In this document: piece after piece, positions 8,690 through 19,100 of the stretch
How the letters are laid out: the number at the start of each line of letters is the position of its first letter
How positions within the stretch are numbered: the first letter of the stretch is position 1
DNA from: CAZSAL01 sp964604825
GTDB taxonomy: Bacteria > Elusimicrobiota > Elusimicrobia > 2-01-FULL-59-12
Assembly: GCA_964604825.1 (NCBI GenBank)
Contig: CAZSAL010000035.1
Location: 1-30,142 of the forward strand
DNA: 30,142 bases
Direction of reading: 5' to 3'
Translations under genes and position numbers: made by a program
Notes under the pieces: model-generated
What the model saw: only the letters and a program-made list of their open reading frames with translations
Told to the model about the DNA's origin: nothing
Databases searched by the model: none

Positions 8690-9077
8690 TTTTTTTAATT
8701 TTAAGTATCAGGGGACGATAGTAGCGGACGTAGCTGCTTAGAATCTCTTTAGTTGAGCGGCGAGGCCGACGGAACCCGTTTACTTCCCGTTCCTTTGTCT
8801 AATGCCGCTCTCCTTGCGGGAACGGATGAGACGTTGTAGAACCTACCCTCACCCTCGGCTCTCACTGGGGCCGGCCTCTCTCCCGCCTCAGGCGGTAGTA
8901 GCGGACGGTCCCGTCGAAGAATACATCGACAGGAGGTCGGGACGGAACGGACGCGAGGGTGAGGGTAGGGATGCCTCCGGCCTTGTGCCGGCGGAGAGTC
9001 ACTGCCTCGCCTCGGGTTAGTCACCACACTTGCTTGACATTTACATAGGAATGGGTGAGGTCCGAATCCTGATTGAA
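8690..9077. other. Repeat-rich non-coding interval
   Basis: No gene is supported here. The one long open frame on the minus strand (8749-9084) is Arg/Pro-rich and low-complexity and crosses the inverted repeat. The interval starts with a T-rich run (8689-8700), has a 12-bp direct repeat TAGTAGCGGACG at 8719-8730 and 8896-8907, and holds the inverted repeat listed separately (8842-8969). It separates the autotransporter promoter from the hicBA promoter. Confidence 0.6.
8842..8969. repeat. 16-bp perfect inverted repeat around a GC-rich loop
   Basis: CCTACCCTCACCCTCG (8842-8857) is exactly complementary to CGAGGGTGAGGGTAGG (8954-8969), with 96 bp between. The arms contain a 6-bp CCCTCA/CCCTCG rhythm. 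The loop holds a further palindrome-like segment, CCGCCTCAGGCGG, near 8883-8895. It could be a non-autonomous mobile repeat of the 'CCCTCACCC' kind or a long RNA hairpin. There is no T-tract after the arm to suggest a terminator. Confidence 0.6.
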
Positions 9078-9106
9078 TTGACAAAAACAGAGGCCTGTAG
9101 TAGACT
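9078..9106 (+). promoter_or_regulatory. sigma-70-like promoter of hicBA
   Basis: TTGACA (9078-9083), a 17-bp spacer and TAGACT (9101-9106) give a consensus -35 and a 4/6 match -10. The hicB ATG begins at 9113, about where transcription would start, so the mRNA would have almost no leader. An AGGCCT palindrome in the spacer could be an operator, but nothing more specific is visible. Another TTGACA at 9034 has no -10 at the right distance. Confidence 0.5.
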
Positions 9107-9112
9107 TTTTTT

Positions 9113-9331
9113 ATGATTGGTCAATTTACAGCCGTCTATATGAAACAGGGGAAATGGTACATCGGCTACATTGAAGAAATCCCCGGCGCAAACACTCAGG
9201 GAAAAACTCTTGCCGAAGCCAAAAAGAACCTTAAGGAAGCCCTGATTCTGATCCTGGAAGCAAATCGCGAAATTGCCCACCGTCTGCGCCATCGCAACGC
9301 CATAGAAGAACCGCTCTCTATAGCTGTCTAA
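9113..9331 (+). CDS. hicB: HicB-family antitoxin
   Basis: 72 residues. It has the HicB partial RNase H-like fold: a first strand MIGQFTAVYMKQGKWYIGYI, the 'EEIPGANTQGKTLAEAKKNLKEAL' style turn and helix, then a helix with ILILEANREI. HicB proteins bind and neutralise the HicA mRNA interferase. This one stops soon after the core, with no room for the C-terminal HTH or ribbon-helix-helix domain that longer HicB proteins use for autoregulation. The ATG at 9113 follows a T-run with no Shine-Dalgarno sequence. The stop codon (9329-9331) shares one base with the hicA ATG, so translation is probably coupled. Order is antitoxin first. Confidence 0.9.
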   Translation: MIGQFTAVYMKQGKWYIGYIEEIPGANTQGKTLAEAKKNLKEALILILEANREIAHRLRHRNAIEEPLSIAV

Positions 9332-9516
9332 TGAAACGCCGGGATCTTGTGCGACACTTAATATCGCACGGTTGTCTCTTGTTACGCGAAGGCGGACGCC
9401 ATTCTGTATATTGGAATCCGTCGACAAATGAAACCTCAACGGTACCAAGACATTCAGAAATTCATAAGTTTCTCACCAAAAAAATTTGTCGTGATCTAAG
9501 AGTTCCGGAACCATAA
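9331..9516 (+). CDS. hicA: HicA-family mRNA interferase toxin
   Basis: 61 residues, the usual HicA length. It shows the small dsRBD-like fold: the basic start MKRRDLVRHLISHGCLLLRE, then GGRHSVYWNP with the conserved catalytic-type His (residue 24) in the second strand, then a final helix with SEIHKFLTKKICRDL. HicA cleaves mRNA when free of HicB, giving a type II toxin-antitoxin pair with the overlapping upstream hicB. Frame and active-site His look intact, so the toxin may be functional. The gene runs towards the small secreted-protein gene on the other strand, with 70 bp between the stop codons and no strong terminator. Confidence 0.9.
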   Translation: MKRRDLVRHLISHGCLLLREGGRHSVYWNPSTNETSTVPRHSEIHKFLTKKICRDLRVPEP

Positions 9517-9586
9517 TCCCGATCTTCATTGATCATCGTTTAGCATGTAAAGCCCGCATTGCCACACGAAAAATGTCCTGGCTTAA

Positions 9587-10045
9587 TCAATGGATGACGC
9601 CTATCTTGATCATGGTGTTGCTGCTGCCTCCGGAATTTTCGATCTCAAGCATGCAGAGATAGATCCCTTTGGAGACCTTGCTGCCGCTGGAAGTGGTTCC
9701 GTCCCAGTAAACGTTGTTGGTGCCCTGTCTGCCGCCTTCCTGCCCGCCTTCAAAACTCATGGTCTTCACCTTGCCGCCGAAGACGTCGTAGATATGAATC
9801 GTAACTCTCCGGTCCTGATCCAGAGTGTACTGAATCGTCGTCTGACCCCTTCGCGAATCGAACGGATTGGGATAATTCGTAAGGTTGATTTGCGGCAGGG
9901 ATTGTTCCATGCGCGGCATCATCAGGATGCCGTCAGACGGAAGAGCCGTCACTGTCATCTGAAAGAGACTGATGGCAACTGCGACGATTGCCATTGCGGG
10001 AAATGCGAAGTTCGTAATGCGTCCCCGAACGGGGGACTGTCCCAT
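9587..10045 (-). CDS. Small exported protein made almost only of a FlgD-like/T9SS-like C-terminal domain
   Basis: 152 residues from the ATG at 10045. After a basic n-region (MGQSPVRGR) and a hydrophobic core (MAIVAVAISLF) comes a likely signal cut near TALPS. A short linker then leads to a 96-residue domain from NYPNPFDSRR to KIGVIH. This domain is about 68% identical (65 of 96 by hand alignment) to the tail of the giant protein upstream, including IYDVFGGKVK, WDGT, KVSKGIYLC and KIGVIH. The fold class is FlgD Ig-like/type A sorting. The frame extends to an ATG at 10195 that overlaps the giant gene's stop (TGATG), which argues for coupling. But that adds 50 residues in front of the signal, partly coded by a 7-bp repeat array, so the inner start is preferred. 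No effector domain is present. Confidence 0.7.
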   Translation of the reverse strand: MGQSPVRGRITNFAFPAMAIVAVAISLFQMTVTALPSDGILMMPRMEQSLPQINLTNYPNPFDSRRGQTTIQYTLDQDRRVTIHIYDVFGGKVKTMSFEGGQEGGRQGTNNVYWDGTTSSGSKVSKGIYLCMLEIENSGGSSNTMIKIGVIH

Positions 10046-10104
10046 CCTATGAATTTGACAGGGAAAGGGACGGAAGCAGGTGGTCTTTAGGAACAATTCC
10101 TTCT

Positions 10105-10167
10105 TCCGAACTCCGCACTCCGAACTCCGCATTGAATTCACTCGGCGTTCCGCATTCCGCATCCCGC
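10105..10167. repeat. Array of 7-bp units between the giant gene and the small exported protein
   Basis: From 10105 the sequence can be written as nine 7-bp blocks (63 bp). The first four alternate TCCGAAC and TCCGCAC/TCCGCAT, and the last three are GTTCCGC, ATTCCGC and ATCCCGC, with two divergent blocks between. This is a heptanucleotide tandem repeat of the STRR type. It lies within the longest possible reading of the small ORF, upstream of the preferred start. Confidence 0.75.
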
Positions 10168-10194
10168 GTTGTTTTGATGTCCGGCACTTTTTCA

Positions 10195-13100
10195 TCAGTG
10201 GATCACCCCTATCTTAACGGTCGTTTTATTCCCTCCTCCGTTGGCCTGCGCTTCGATGACGCACAGATAAATTCCCTTCGAGACTTTGTTGCCGCTGGAA
10301 TCAGTGCCGTCCCAGGTGACGTTGTTTGTTCCCTCCATGCCGCCGTTCTGGCCTGATCCAAATGTCATGGACTTCACTTTGCCTCCAAACACGTCATAAA
10401 TTCTCATGTCCACCTGGGTGTTCTGATTCAAGACGTAATTGATGGTCGTCTGTCCTTTCCGCGAATCGAACGGGTTCGGATAATTCGAAACGGAAGTCAG
10501 GACTCCGGGCAGGTTGATCATGTCGAAAAGGACCTCGGTTTCCGGCGAATAATTCGACAGGAGCCCGGCGTTGCTCATGGATTGAACGCTGAAGAAATAG
10601 CATCCGGGGGCGAGATTATTGACGATAACTCCGGTAATCGCGCCGTTTGATCCCGTCCGCGCGGCAACAGGGTTGCTGAAAGCGGCGCCTATGGCCGGGC
10701 TTCCGGCTCCTCCGGACTGTTGAGCGGAAAACGCCCCATGGCCCGTCGCATCCGGCTGCCAGGTAGCCACCGAAGCTCCGGATACGCTTGTGGTTGCCAC
10801 AAGAACCTTCTGCGGAGATATGCCGGAACGCATGTAGGTGAAATACTGGCCGACCCCGGAAGGCCCTGAGAGAGCCGGCAGCCAGGAAAGAACAACGGAC
10901 TGGTTATCGATGATCGCGGTCACGCCCGTAGGAGGCTGCGGCTGCTGTGAGTCGACAAGTACGCCGCTTGAAGTAGCCACGCCGCTCCACTCTCCTGTGT
11001 CGCCCTCCGCCTTGACGCTGAAGTAATAGGTAATACCGTCGGTAAGCAGCAGCCCGCCACGGGTGACGGAAGTGGCCGTCCCGGCCGAACTGAAGGGAGC
11101 TACGTCCGTGCCTCCCGGCGTTGTGCCGATGGCGTAATCGTACTGCGTGATCGATCCCAGAGGCACGCTCGACCCCCAGTATGCGCTCAACCGGCTCGGG
11201 CTGTTCGAGTAGGCGCTGGTGATGGAAACCACCGGCGGCCGGGGCATATGCGGATCCAGCACCGCAATCAGCGGCCCGGAAACAGGCAGAGTCGTGGTTA
11301 CGACGTCAACCGCATAGGTCAAGCTGACATTCCCCGGAAGAATCTTGAATCCGACCGTGCGGCCGATTACCGCAGTCGCAGACATATCAGCCGTAATGTA
11401 GTAGATCTGCGGTCCGGAGTGCCCGATCTTAAGCGGGGAGAAGTAGAAGGCGTATGTATTGCCCGAACCCGGAACCGCAATGGCTACAGGCGAGGCGCCT
11501 GCGTTGAATTCGCCGTTCGAGTCCGCAGGATAAAGTCCAACCGCGTTGATATCTGAAACCGTGGCCGTGCCGTACTGCACCATCGTCAGGGCGGAGATTT
11601 CCACCTGGTCCTGTCCCGCGCTCAGGACCATTTCCGTGACGGGATATTTGCTGACCCCCTGATAAAACTCGCCCGTTGAAGCGGTGCTCAGGCTGATATA
11701 GAGGTCGTCTCCCAATTTATTGACGCTGCCCTGTGACGTGAAGACGATCGGCGAAGTCGAAAACGCCGTGAAATTCGGGCTGGCCACGGACACATAGGCG
11801 GAATTCTGCATTGAAAGAACCAGCGGCTGGCCAAAAGTCGCAGTCCGCGAAAGCGAAACAACAAGGATATAACTCTGGGCGATAGGGCTGATCGCCTGAG
11901 CGGAACTTAAACTGATAGTGTCGGAACCTGAATGAAAACCATTCAGGTCCGAACCGACAAGCTGATCCTTCGTAAGATCAAGGCTTCCATTGGCATTATC
12001 GGTATAGACGGCTATGGACGTAATATCCCCGTCGGATCCGCCGCTATGATCCACCTGAAGCCCCGTCCACAAAACCGTGTATGCCGCCGTTTTCATTGAG
12101 AAGCGGCCGATTACTTTGTTTGCGTCGTTCTGCGTCAGCACCGGATATAAGGGAGTCCCGGGCGTGACTGTGACCGTATCGACCGTAGGCATGATCTCAA
12201 CCGGGTTGGTGGCAAAGGGCTGGGAACCGGACGGCCACACGGAATTATTGATCGCGAAAGAACTCGGGGTCAGTATGATCCCCAGGGTTTTATAAGCCAT
12301 GGCGCTGCCGGAAATATTGCAGACAATCCAGTATTTCTGCGCCGTGGGACTGATCGTCTGCGGCGTTTGCAGGGAAATAATGGCGGAACCATCCTGTCCG
12401 AATTGCGGCGAACCCAGGCTGATCTGGCTTCCAGGGCTGTTGCCTGAATCGCTGTAAATCCTCAGGGAAGAGACGTCGCTGTTCGCTCCCGTCCCGTTAT
12501 GGTAAACCGTCAGGCTGGTCCACGGAACAGAATATTGATCCACAGCCAGAGTAAAGGACGCTATCGCCACATTAATTTCACCCTGCAAAAGGCTCGACGG
12601 ATGCGTATCTCCCGGCACCATCAGGATTGTGCTGGGAGGCTGGTTTACCGTCAACTGCACCAGAGTGGCGGTGAAATTGGTGGTATCGCCCTGCGATGAG
12701 ATCACGGGAGCGTTTATCTGCAGTTTGAATGTATCCCCAGGCACGGCGCCGGTGGACATATTCACTACTACGAACAGCGTCTGCGAAGACGTCGTAACGG
12801 TCAAAGTGCTGATGGCTACGTTCACGGTCTGGCCGCTGCCGGGGAAACCGACTGCGGCGGATAAAGGCGGCATATCGGCGCTGGGGTCGAACCCCGCGTT
12901 TATATTGCCCGTCCTGTCCATAAAAATCTGCACGCTTCCGACATCGGCAGGACTGCCGTAGAGCGTTACCGGCAAAGCCGATATGGTCGCGTAGCTCTGC
13001 TGCGTCCACAGGATCATGCTGAGCACGGCCTGGTTGACTGCGCCCGGATTAATCGAACTGGTTATAAGGACCTGCGTGCTTACCATTATCGTCGTCGGCT

Positions 13101-16100
13101 GCTTTATGATCGTCACCTGCGAGGATGCGTTCGGCACAGGCATAAACGCATAGTTCGGAGAATTGACGGTGAAGTAGCTCTGATCCTTTATCAGTATCTC
13201 TTCGGTGTTGCCGGGAACCGCGTTGGGATCGAAATTGCATACCACATAATAGGTTGAGGTGGCGGTATTTACGGTTACGTTCGACAAATTAAGCGTGGCT
13301 GAATAACTTCCGTTAAAGCTGCCGTTCCCCACCAGCGTATCGTTTAACGGATCGAAGATGCCGCTTCCATTGTCCTGGAATACGCTGATTTTCGTTATAT
13401 CGGATGGCTGCGATCCGGAGTAGTCAATTCTCATGGAATTGATCTGTACCGGATAGGTCTTTGTCACAAATTGAACCTGCAGCATGGCGACGTTGGTCGA
13501 TCCCTGAAGGACGAAGTGACTCAGGGTCAATGGAGGCGCGGCCGTTATAGCAGCCGTGTCGATTGTCGGAGTAATTACCGAAGTTCCTGACGAAGCGATG
13601 GGCAGTCCGGTCACCGTCGTGGTGGTGATGGAATTGTCCATTTTGCACCCGGTGACCGCCGTGGCCGCCGGGTCGTTTGCGCCGGCGACGTTTTTCACAT
13701 GGACCGCCACCCAGTAATAATTCGGCATGCCGCTCGGGACCGTCAACGGAGGAGACAACGGGACGATCGCGGAACCGCTCAGGTTGAAAGTAGCCGATGT
13801 AACCGACACCAGGGGATCGATAACCGGCTGGAAGTGCCAGGCGCCGCCAAAATAATCGTTCTGCTCGGAGGCCTGATAAATAAGAACCTGATCAAAATCA
13901 TAGGGGGTTCCGGCGGTCAGCTGGACGTTCAACGAATCCCACAGGGCGTTGCCGTTGCTTACGTTAAACTGCAGAAGCTGCATCGCATTGGTCGTTCCAT
14001 AAAGCAGCGACGCGGGAGACAGGTACGGCGCCTGCGCTATGGATAAGACGTTATTGGACAGAGTTATGGTCGAGAGCGCTGTTTGATAAGGAAACGCCGC
14101 GGCGCCGGCCGCGCTGAATGCGTCCGGCGGGATCAGGGCAAAAGCGGACGAAGACGCGATCTCAAATCCAACCTCGTCACCCAGCGCGGCGTTGGCGTCG
14201 ATCTGTGTCTTAAAAATATACGTCTGGGTGCTTGCCGTTACGGTTTCCGTGGCGCCGAAGTTCACGACGGCCTTCCCGTTCACGAAAGAAGCCTGGCCGA
14301 TCAGCGTCAGGCCCGTGGAACAGTTGGCGCTCGAGGGACAGCGCCAGATAGACATGTTGTCAACGTCTCCGGATTGAGCGGCAAGCAGGGTTACGGTCAG
14401 ACCCGTCCAGAACACGCGGTCCCGGCCCGCCCAGGCCTGCATCTTGGCAAAGGGCAGTATGTTGCCCTGCGGAGCTTCCGCTCCGTTCTGCTGCCATATC
14501 GACGTATCCAGAGTTAAATTAAACGTATCCGGGTCTTTGAGAATCTGCGTCAGCGTCGAAGACGCGGGGAAGACCGTGGAGTTCGGCAGGAAGCCCGCGC
14601 CGGAGTTGAAAGCCAGGCTCGCAGCCGAGCTGATCTGTATCCCGATCAATTCATTCGGCGATCCAATGTACCTGTCGTTAAGATGGATGGCCGCGTAAAA
14701 AGTCTGCGATGACGAATTGACTGCCGGAGGTGGTCCCTGCGTCGTTGCCAGAGGAATAACGCCGCTCATGCCGCCTGTGCCCGAGGTGCCGAACGGATAC
14801 GACACATAAGCCATTGAAGTCAGGGAACCATTGCTGTTCTGTTCGTAGATATCAAGGTAGTCGACATCGGCGTTCGAGGCATTCCCGGTCAACTGGAGTT
14901 GAATAGAATTAAAAGAAGCGGTGTTGGGCGTATACAGGGTGAATCCCAGCATGTTAACCGGATTAATTCCCCCCTGTTCGGCGGAGGCCGGAGCGGTGCT
15001 GAAAGCGGTAAATGATATTGCGGTGAACAGCCAGTTGACGTTTCCGCCCGAGTCAACGCTGGACGTGTCCGTCAAAATCATAGCGCCGCCGGACGCGTTG
15101 GAAGACGAGACATTGACGTTTTCAACAGATTGAGACGCCGCTGCCAGAACCCGCAGGTACCACGGCGTGTTGGGGACAACAGGCCGCAGTAATACCTGCT
15201 GGCCTGAAGAAGGATTAAACGTCAGCGCGCCGGTGACCGTCATGCTCGAGAAATAAAGCGCCTGTACGGGAGCGCTGGAGGTGAAAGCCGCCACGGTCAG
15301 GGCGTCCTGGAAAGTCACCGTAGAGGCATTGATAACGGTAACGGCGCCGTAGGCGGCGCCGGAAGACCAGACGTTCTGCGCAGCCGTTCCGTTCAGAATG
15401 AGGGATCCGCCCGCAGTGAGCGTTCCTCCCCTCATGTCCCAGTTCCCGCCTGCGGAAACCGTAGAATAATTCATATTAAAGAGGACTCCGCCGGACAGGC
15501 CGAGCCCGCCGTTGAAGCTATAGGAACCCGTCGGGAGCTGCGCCCTGGCGTTTGATACGGTTCCCTGAATCGTGACCGGACCGCCATAAACAGTCTGGGG
15601 GATGGCCGGATTAGAGGAATTGACGCGGAATATGACCGGCGCGTTCACGGTTCCGCCGTTAACGTTCAGGACCGCGCCTGGTTCCAGTATGAGCGGAGCG
15701 GGGCCGTTCAATACTCCCGTAATGGCTGCCGTCCTGTTCGCGGCGATATCCAGAGCCGTATTCAGGGTAACTGTGCCGCCCGCGACAAACGAATTGTCCA
15801 CGGTATTGGTGGAAACGCCTCCCAGCGCATAAATGGAGGAAGAGGAAACGATCAGGTTGTAAAGATGATTCCCGTTGCCAGTAAATGTTCCGGAAGACCC
15901 GTTCAATATCAGGTAGCTCTGGTTTCCGCTTCCGCTTCCGGCGAAAACGGCTGCGGGCCCGAAGAAAACGCCGCCGTTCACGGTGATGGTGGAATAAAGG
16001 AGGGTCTGGGAATTTTGTGAAGCCGTAAAAGTCCCGCTGATCACGTCAAAGTCGCCGTTGAGCGTCAGGTTGTTCCCCTTGGTGTCGAGCTTGTCATTAG

Positions 16101-19100
16101 CCCCGGTGATGCTCAAGCCCGTCAGGGTTACCGGGTTGTCCATATTGCAGGGCCCAACGCCGTTAGTGTCGAAAACCACGGTATAGCTGGAATACGAACT
16201 CGTCGTGCCCGGCACGGCGGTCGGCGAACCCTGGCCCCCTGAAGAATACGACCAGTAATAAACTCCGGTATTGGCGTTGAGAGCGCTCCAGTTTACTGTC
16301 CCTGATTTATTGATCCAGTAAAGGCTGCTGCCGAAATACCAGTTCTGGTTGTCGCCTGAGTCATTGCCGTTATAACTGGCGTTGATCTGGGCGCCCGGAC
16401 TCCCGTTGGAATCCTGCACATCCACGTTGCGCAGAGACTGCCCCGCGGTCGCGCTCACGTTGATGAACCACTGCGAATGAAGAGACAGGCTGCGAAGATA
16501 AATCTTACCCGATGAAACGTACAGTTTCAGGAAGCCGCTGGAGGGAATCGTCAGCGTGGAGCCTGCCGCGAAATAGAGATAGCCTCCGCCGACGGTGTCC
16601 GTGAAGCTGGAGACCGTCAGGCTGTCCCGGAAAGCCACGGTCGAGCCCGTAACGCTTAACTGTCCCAGATACATGGCGCCGTTCGAGTAAACATTCTGCT
16701 GATTGGATCCGGCGAACGTCAGTATTCCCGACGAGTCCTGATACAGGATGCCGCCCCTGGCGTCAAGATCTCCGCCGTAAATGGTCCAGGTCCCGTTGTT
16801 CCCCGTCAACAGATTCCCGCCTGAGCTTAAATAAATGCCGTTCGACGCCGTCACGCCCGCCTTTGACGTAAAGGTTCCGTACAGCGTGCAGCTGCTCACG
16901 ATCAGAGCCTGGTTGAATACGAATGAAGGCGGGTTGCTTGATCCGTCTCCCATGTTCACGATCGAACCGGAGCCAAAGCCTGTTACGGTAACCGTGCTTC
17001 CGTAAACGCCGGACGGGACAGTGGGCAGCGGCGTCAGCCCCGGCGCCGTATTCTGGAAAATCACCGGCGAGTTCAGGTTGCCGGCGGTTCCGCTGTTGCC
17101 CGTGCAGTATGGGTTGGTGTTATCCAGGAAGATAAGATTCCCGTTCCCGCCGATGGCGGATTTAGACGGGTTGATCCAGTTGATCCCCGATAGACCGGGC
17201 AGAACAACCGCGGCGGACGTGGCGATCGAAACGGCGCCGGTCTGATTGACGGCGCCGACCTTCACTCCGACATTCAAGGCGTTGAGGATAGTCGCCGACG
17301 AACCGACTACGTTTATCGCGCTCGAAACGGTGACGTTCCAGTAGCTCTGGCCTCCTGGCGACCAGTTTTTGCCGGAGCCCGCCAGATTCAACGCGCCGCC
17401 GCCGTAATTAAAAGCCGCCGCCGGAGCGAAAGTCGCGTTCCCCGCAACCGTCAGGGTCGATGTTCCAGCCGCGTAGGTACCGCCGGCAATGCTCAGGTCG
17501 CCCGAGACCGTCACCGAAGATCTTTCCGCAATGAAGGCGCCGTAATTCTCGACAAACCCGCTTACGACGACAGTCCTGCTCGAGGTGTCGAGCGTTCCCG
17601 AGTTGATGGTCAAAAGGCCTGCGGCGGTAAAGGTGTCCGCAAGAGTCCAGTATCCGGCGCCGGAGAACACCGCGTTATTGAACGCCTGCCCGCCGGTCCT
17701 GATTACGCCGCCGGTCACGCCGCCGAAGGTGACCGTGGAACTTCCGGCATTGAAGCTCCCTCCGGCCAGAGTCCAGACGCCGTTTATGGTGAGCGAAGAC
17801 GAACCCGCATTGAATACGCCGTTATTGAGCGTGAAGCTGGAAACCGCAACAGGGTTGGACTGCGTATTGATCGTCCCGGTATAGCCGCCGGCAACGGAAG
17901 TGCTGAGCGTAAGCGCGCCGACATTTACAGGAATATCAAACGCGCATGACCCTGGCCCATTCCCATCAAAGATGACGGTACTGCTGGATCTCGGAACGCC
18001 TACCCAGCCCAAACCGCCTGATGCGGCTGACCAGTTCGCCATGTTGTTCCAGTTTGAAGTTCCTGTTGATATCCAGTAATAAGTATTGGCAGGGCTGGTT
18101 GTTACCGCGCCGGAGCTGAAGAAAGTGTCGATACCGTTCCAATTCTGCGCCCTGACTTCGACATAATAGGTGGCGCCGCCCATCAATCCCGTAATCGCAG
18201 TCGACATGCCGGCCAGTTCGAGCGTACTTTTTACCCCAAAGATGGAATCCGTGGAATAATCCACTTCATACCATGTGCCTGCCGGGTTCCAGTTCACCCC
18301 ATCCGACCCGCTGGACCAGCTTACGGTGAAGGAACTGACTCCTATCATTGGGAAGACAGGCGCCCCCGGAATGGTCGCCAGGGTGGAAGTAGAGTTCACC
18401 GCATTAAACGGTCCCCACGCCGCCCGCACTGCCGCATACCAGGTGGCATTTGGCGACAACCCAGTAATGACCACGTTGCCGTAATTTAACGTGCTTGTGG
18501 AGATGTACACTGGAGAAAGAGCGCTGTTCGTCGAAACTTCCAGCGTATAGAGCGTCCCCGGCTGGTTCCAGGACGCGCCTGAGCCGCTGGACCAGCTTAC
18601 GGTGAACGAACTTAACCATACGTTGCTGAATACAGGAGCGCCCGTTCCAGCAGGCAGAGTGATGGTAGATATTGCCGTGCTGGAACTCGCGTCCCCGTTC
18701 CACAGGCTCCAGACCCGCAGATAATAGGTGGTACTTGCGAGGAGCCCGTTTGCGCTCAGGCTTGCCGCACCAGTGCTTGACGTAACCGTAAAGGTTGAAA
18801 CCGGCGCAAACAAGCCGTTTGTGGACGCATCCAGTTCATATCCGGAAAGCCCTGTCAGGCGCCCCTGATTGTCCAAAGGCTGGACCCAGCTCACCGTAAT
18901 GCTGGAAGAAAATACCGCTTGAATTGAAATTTGCCCGGGCGCAGGCTCCCCGAAAGTCCAGTTTACGTTGTCCCCGGAATCAACAACGGATACAGTTCCC
19001 ACCCTGATGGTCTGTCCCCCGGAAGCGTTATTGTCCGCTACATCAGCGTACGATACGGCGCTCTGGGCGCCGGGCTGGAGTCTAAGGTATGCCTGCTGGC

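Noticed and set aside
9034..9062. Alternative promoter using TTGACA at 9034
   Set aside because: The hexamer at the right spacing (GAGGTC) does not resemble a -10.
8749..9084. 111-codon minus-strand ORF in the intergenic interval
   Set aside because: Arg/Pro-rich translation of an inverted repeat, no family resemblance and no ribosome site.
9041..9448. 135-codon minus-strand ORF over hicB-hicA
   Set aside because: Conflicts with two well-recognised overlapping plus-strand genes.
9587..10500. Firm assignment of both tails to the type IX secretion system
   Set aside because: The YPNPF start fits both FlgD Ig-like and T9SS type A domains; no T9SS machinery gene is in the window, so only the domain class is claimed.
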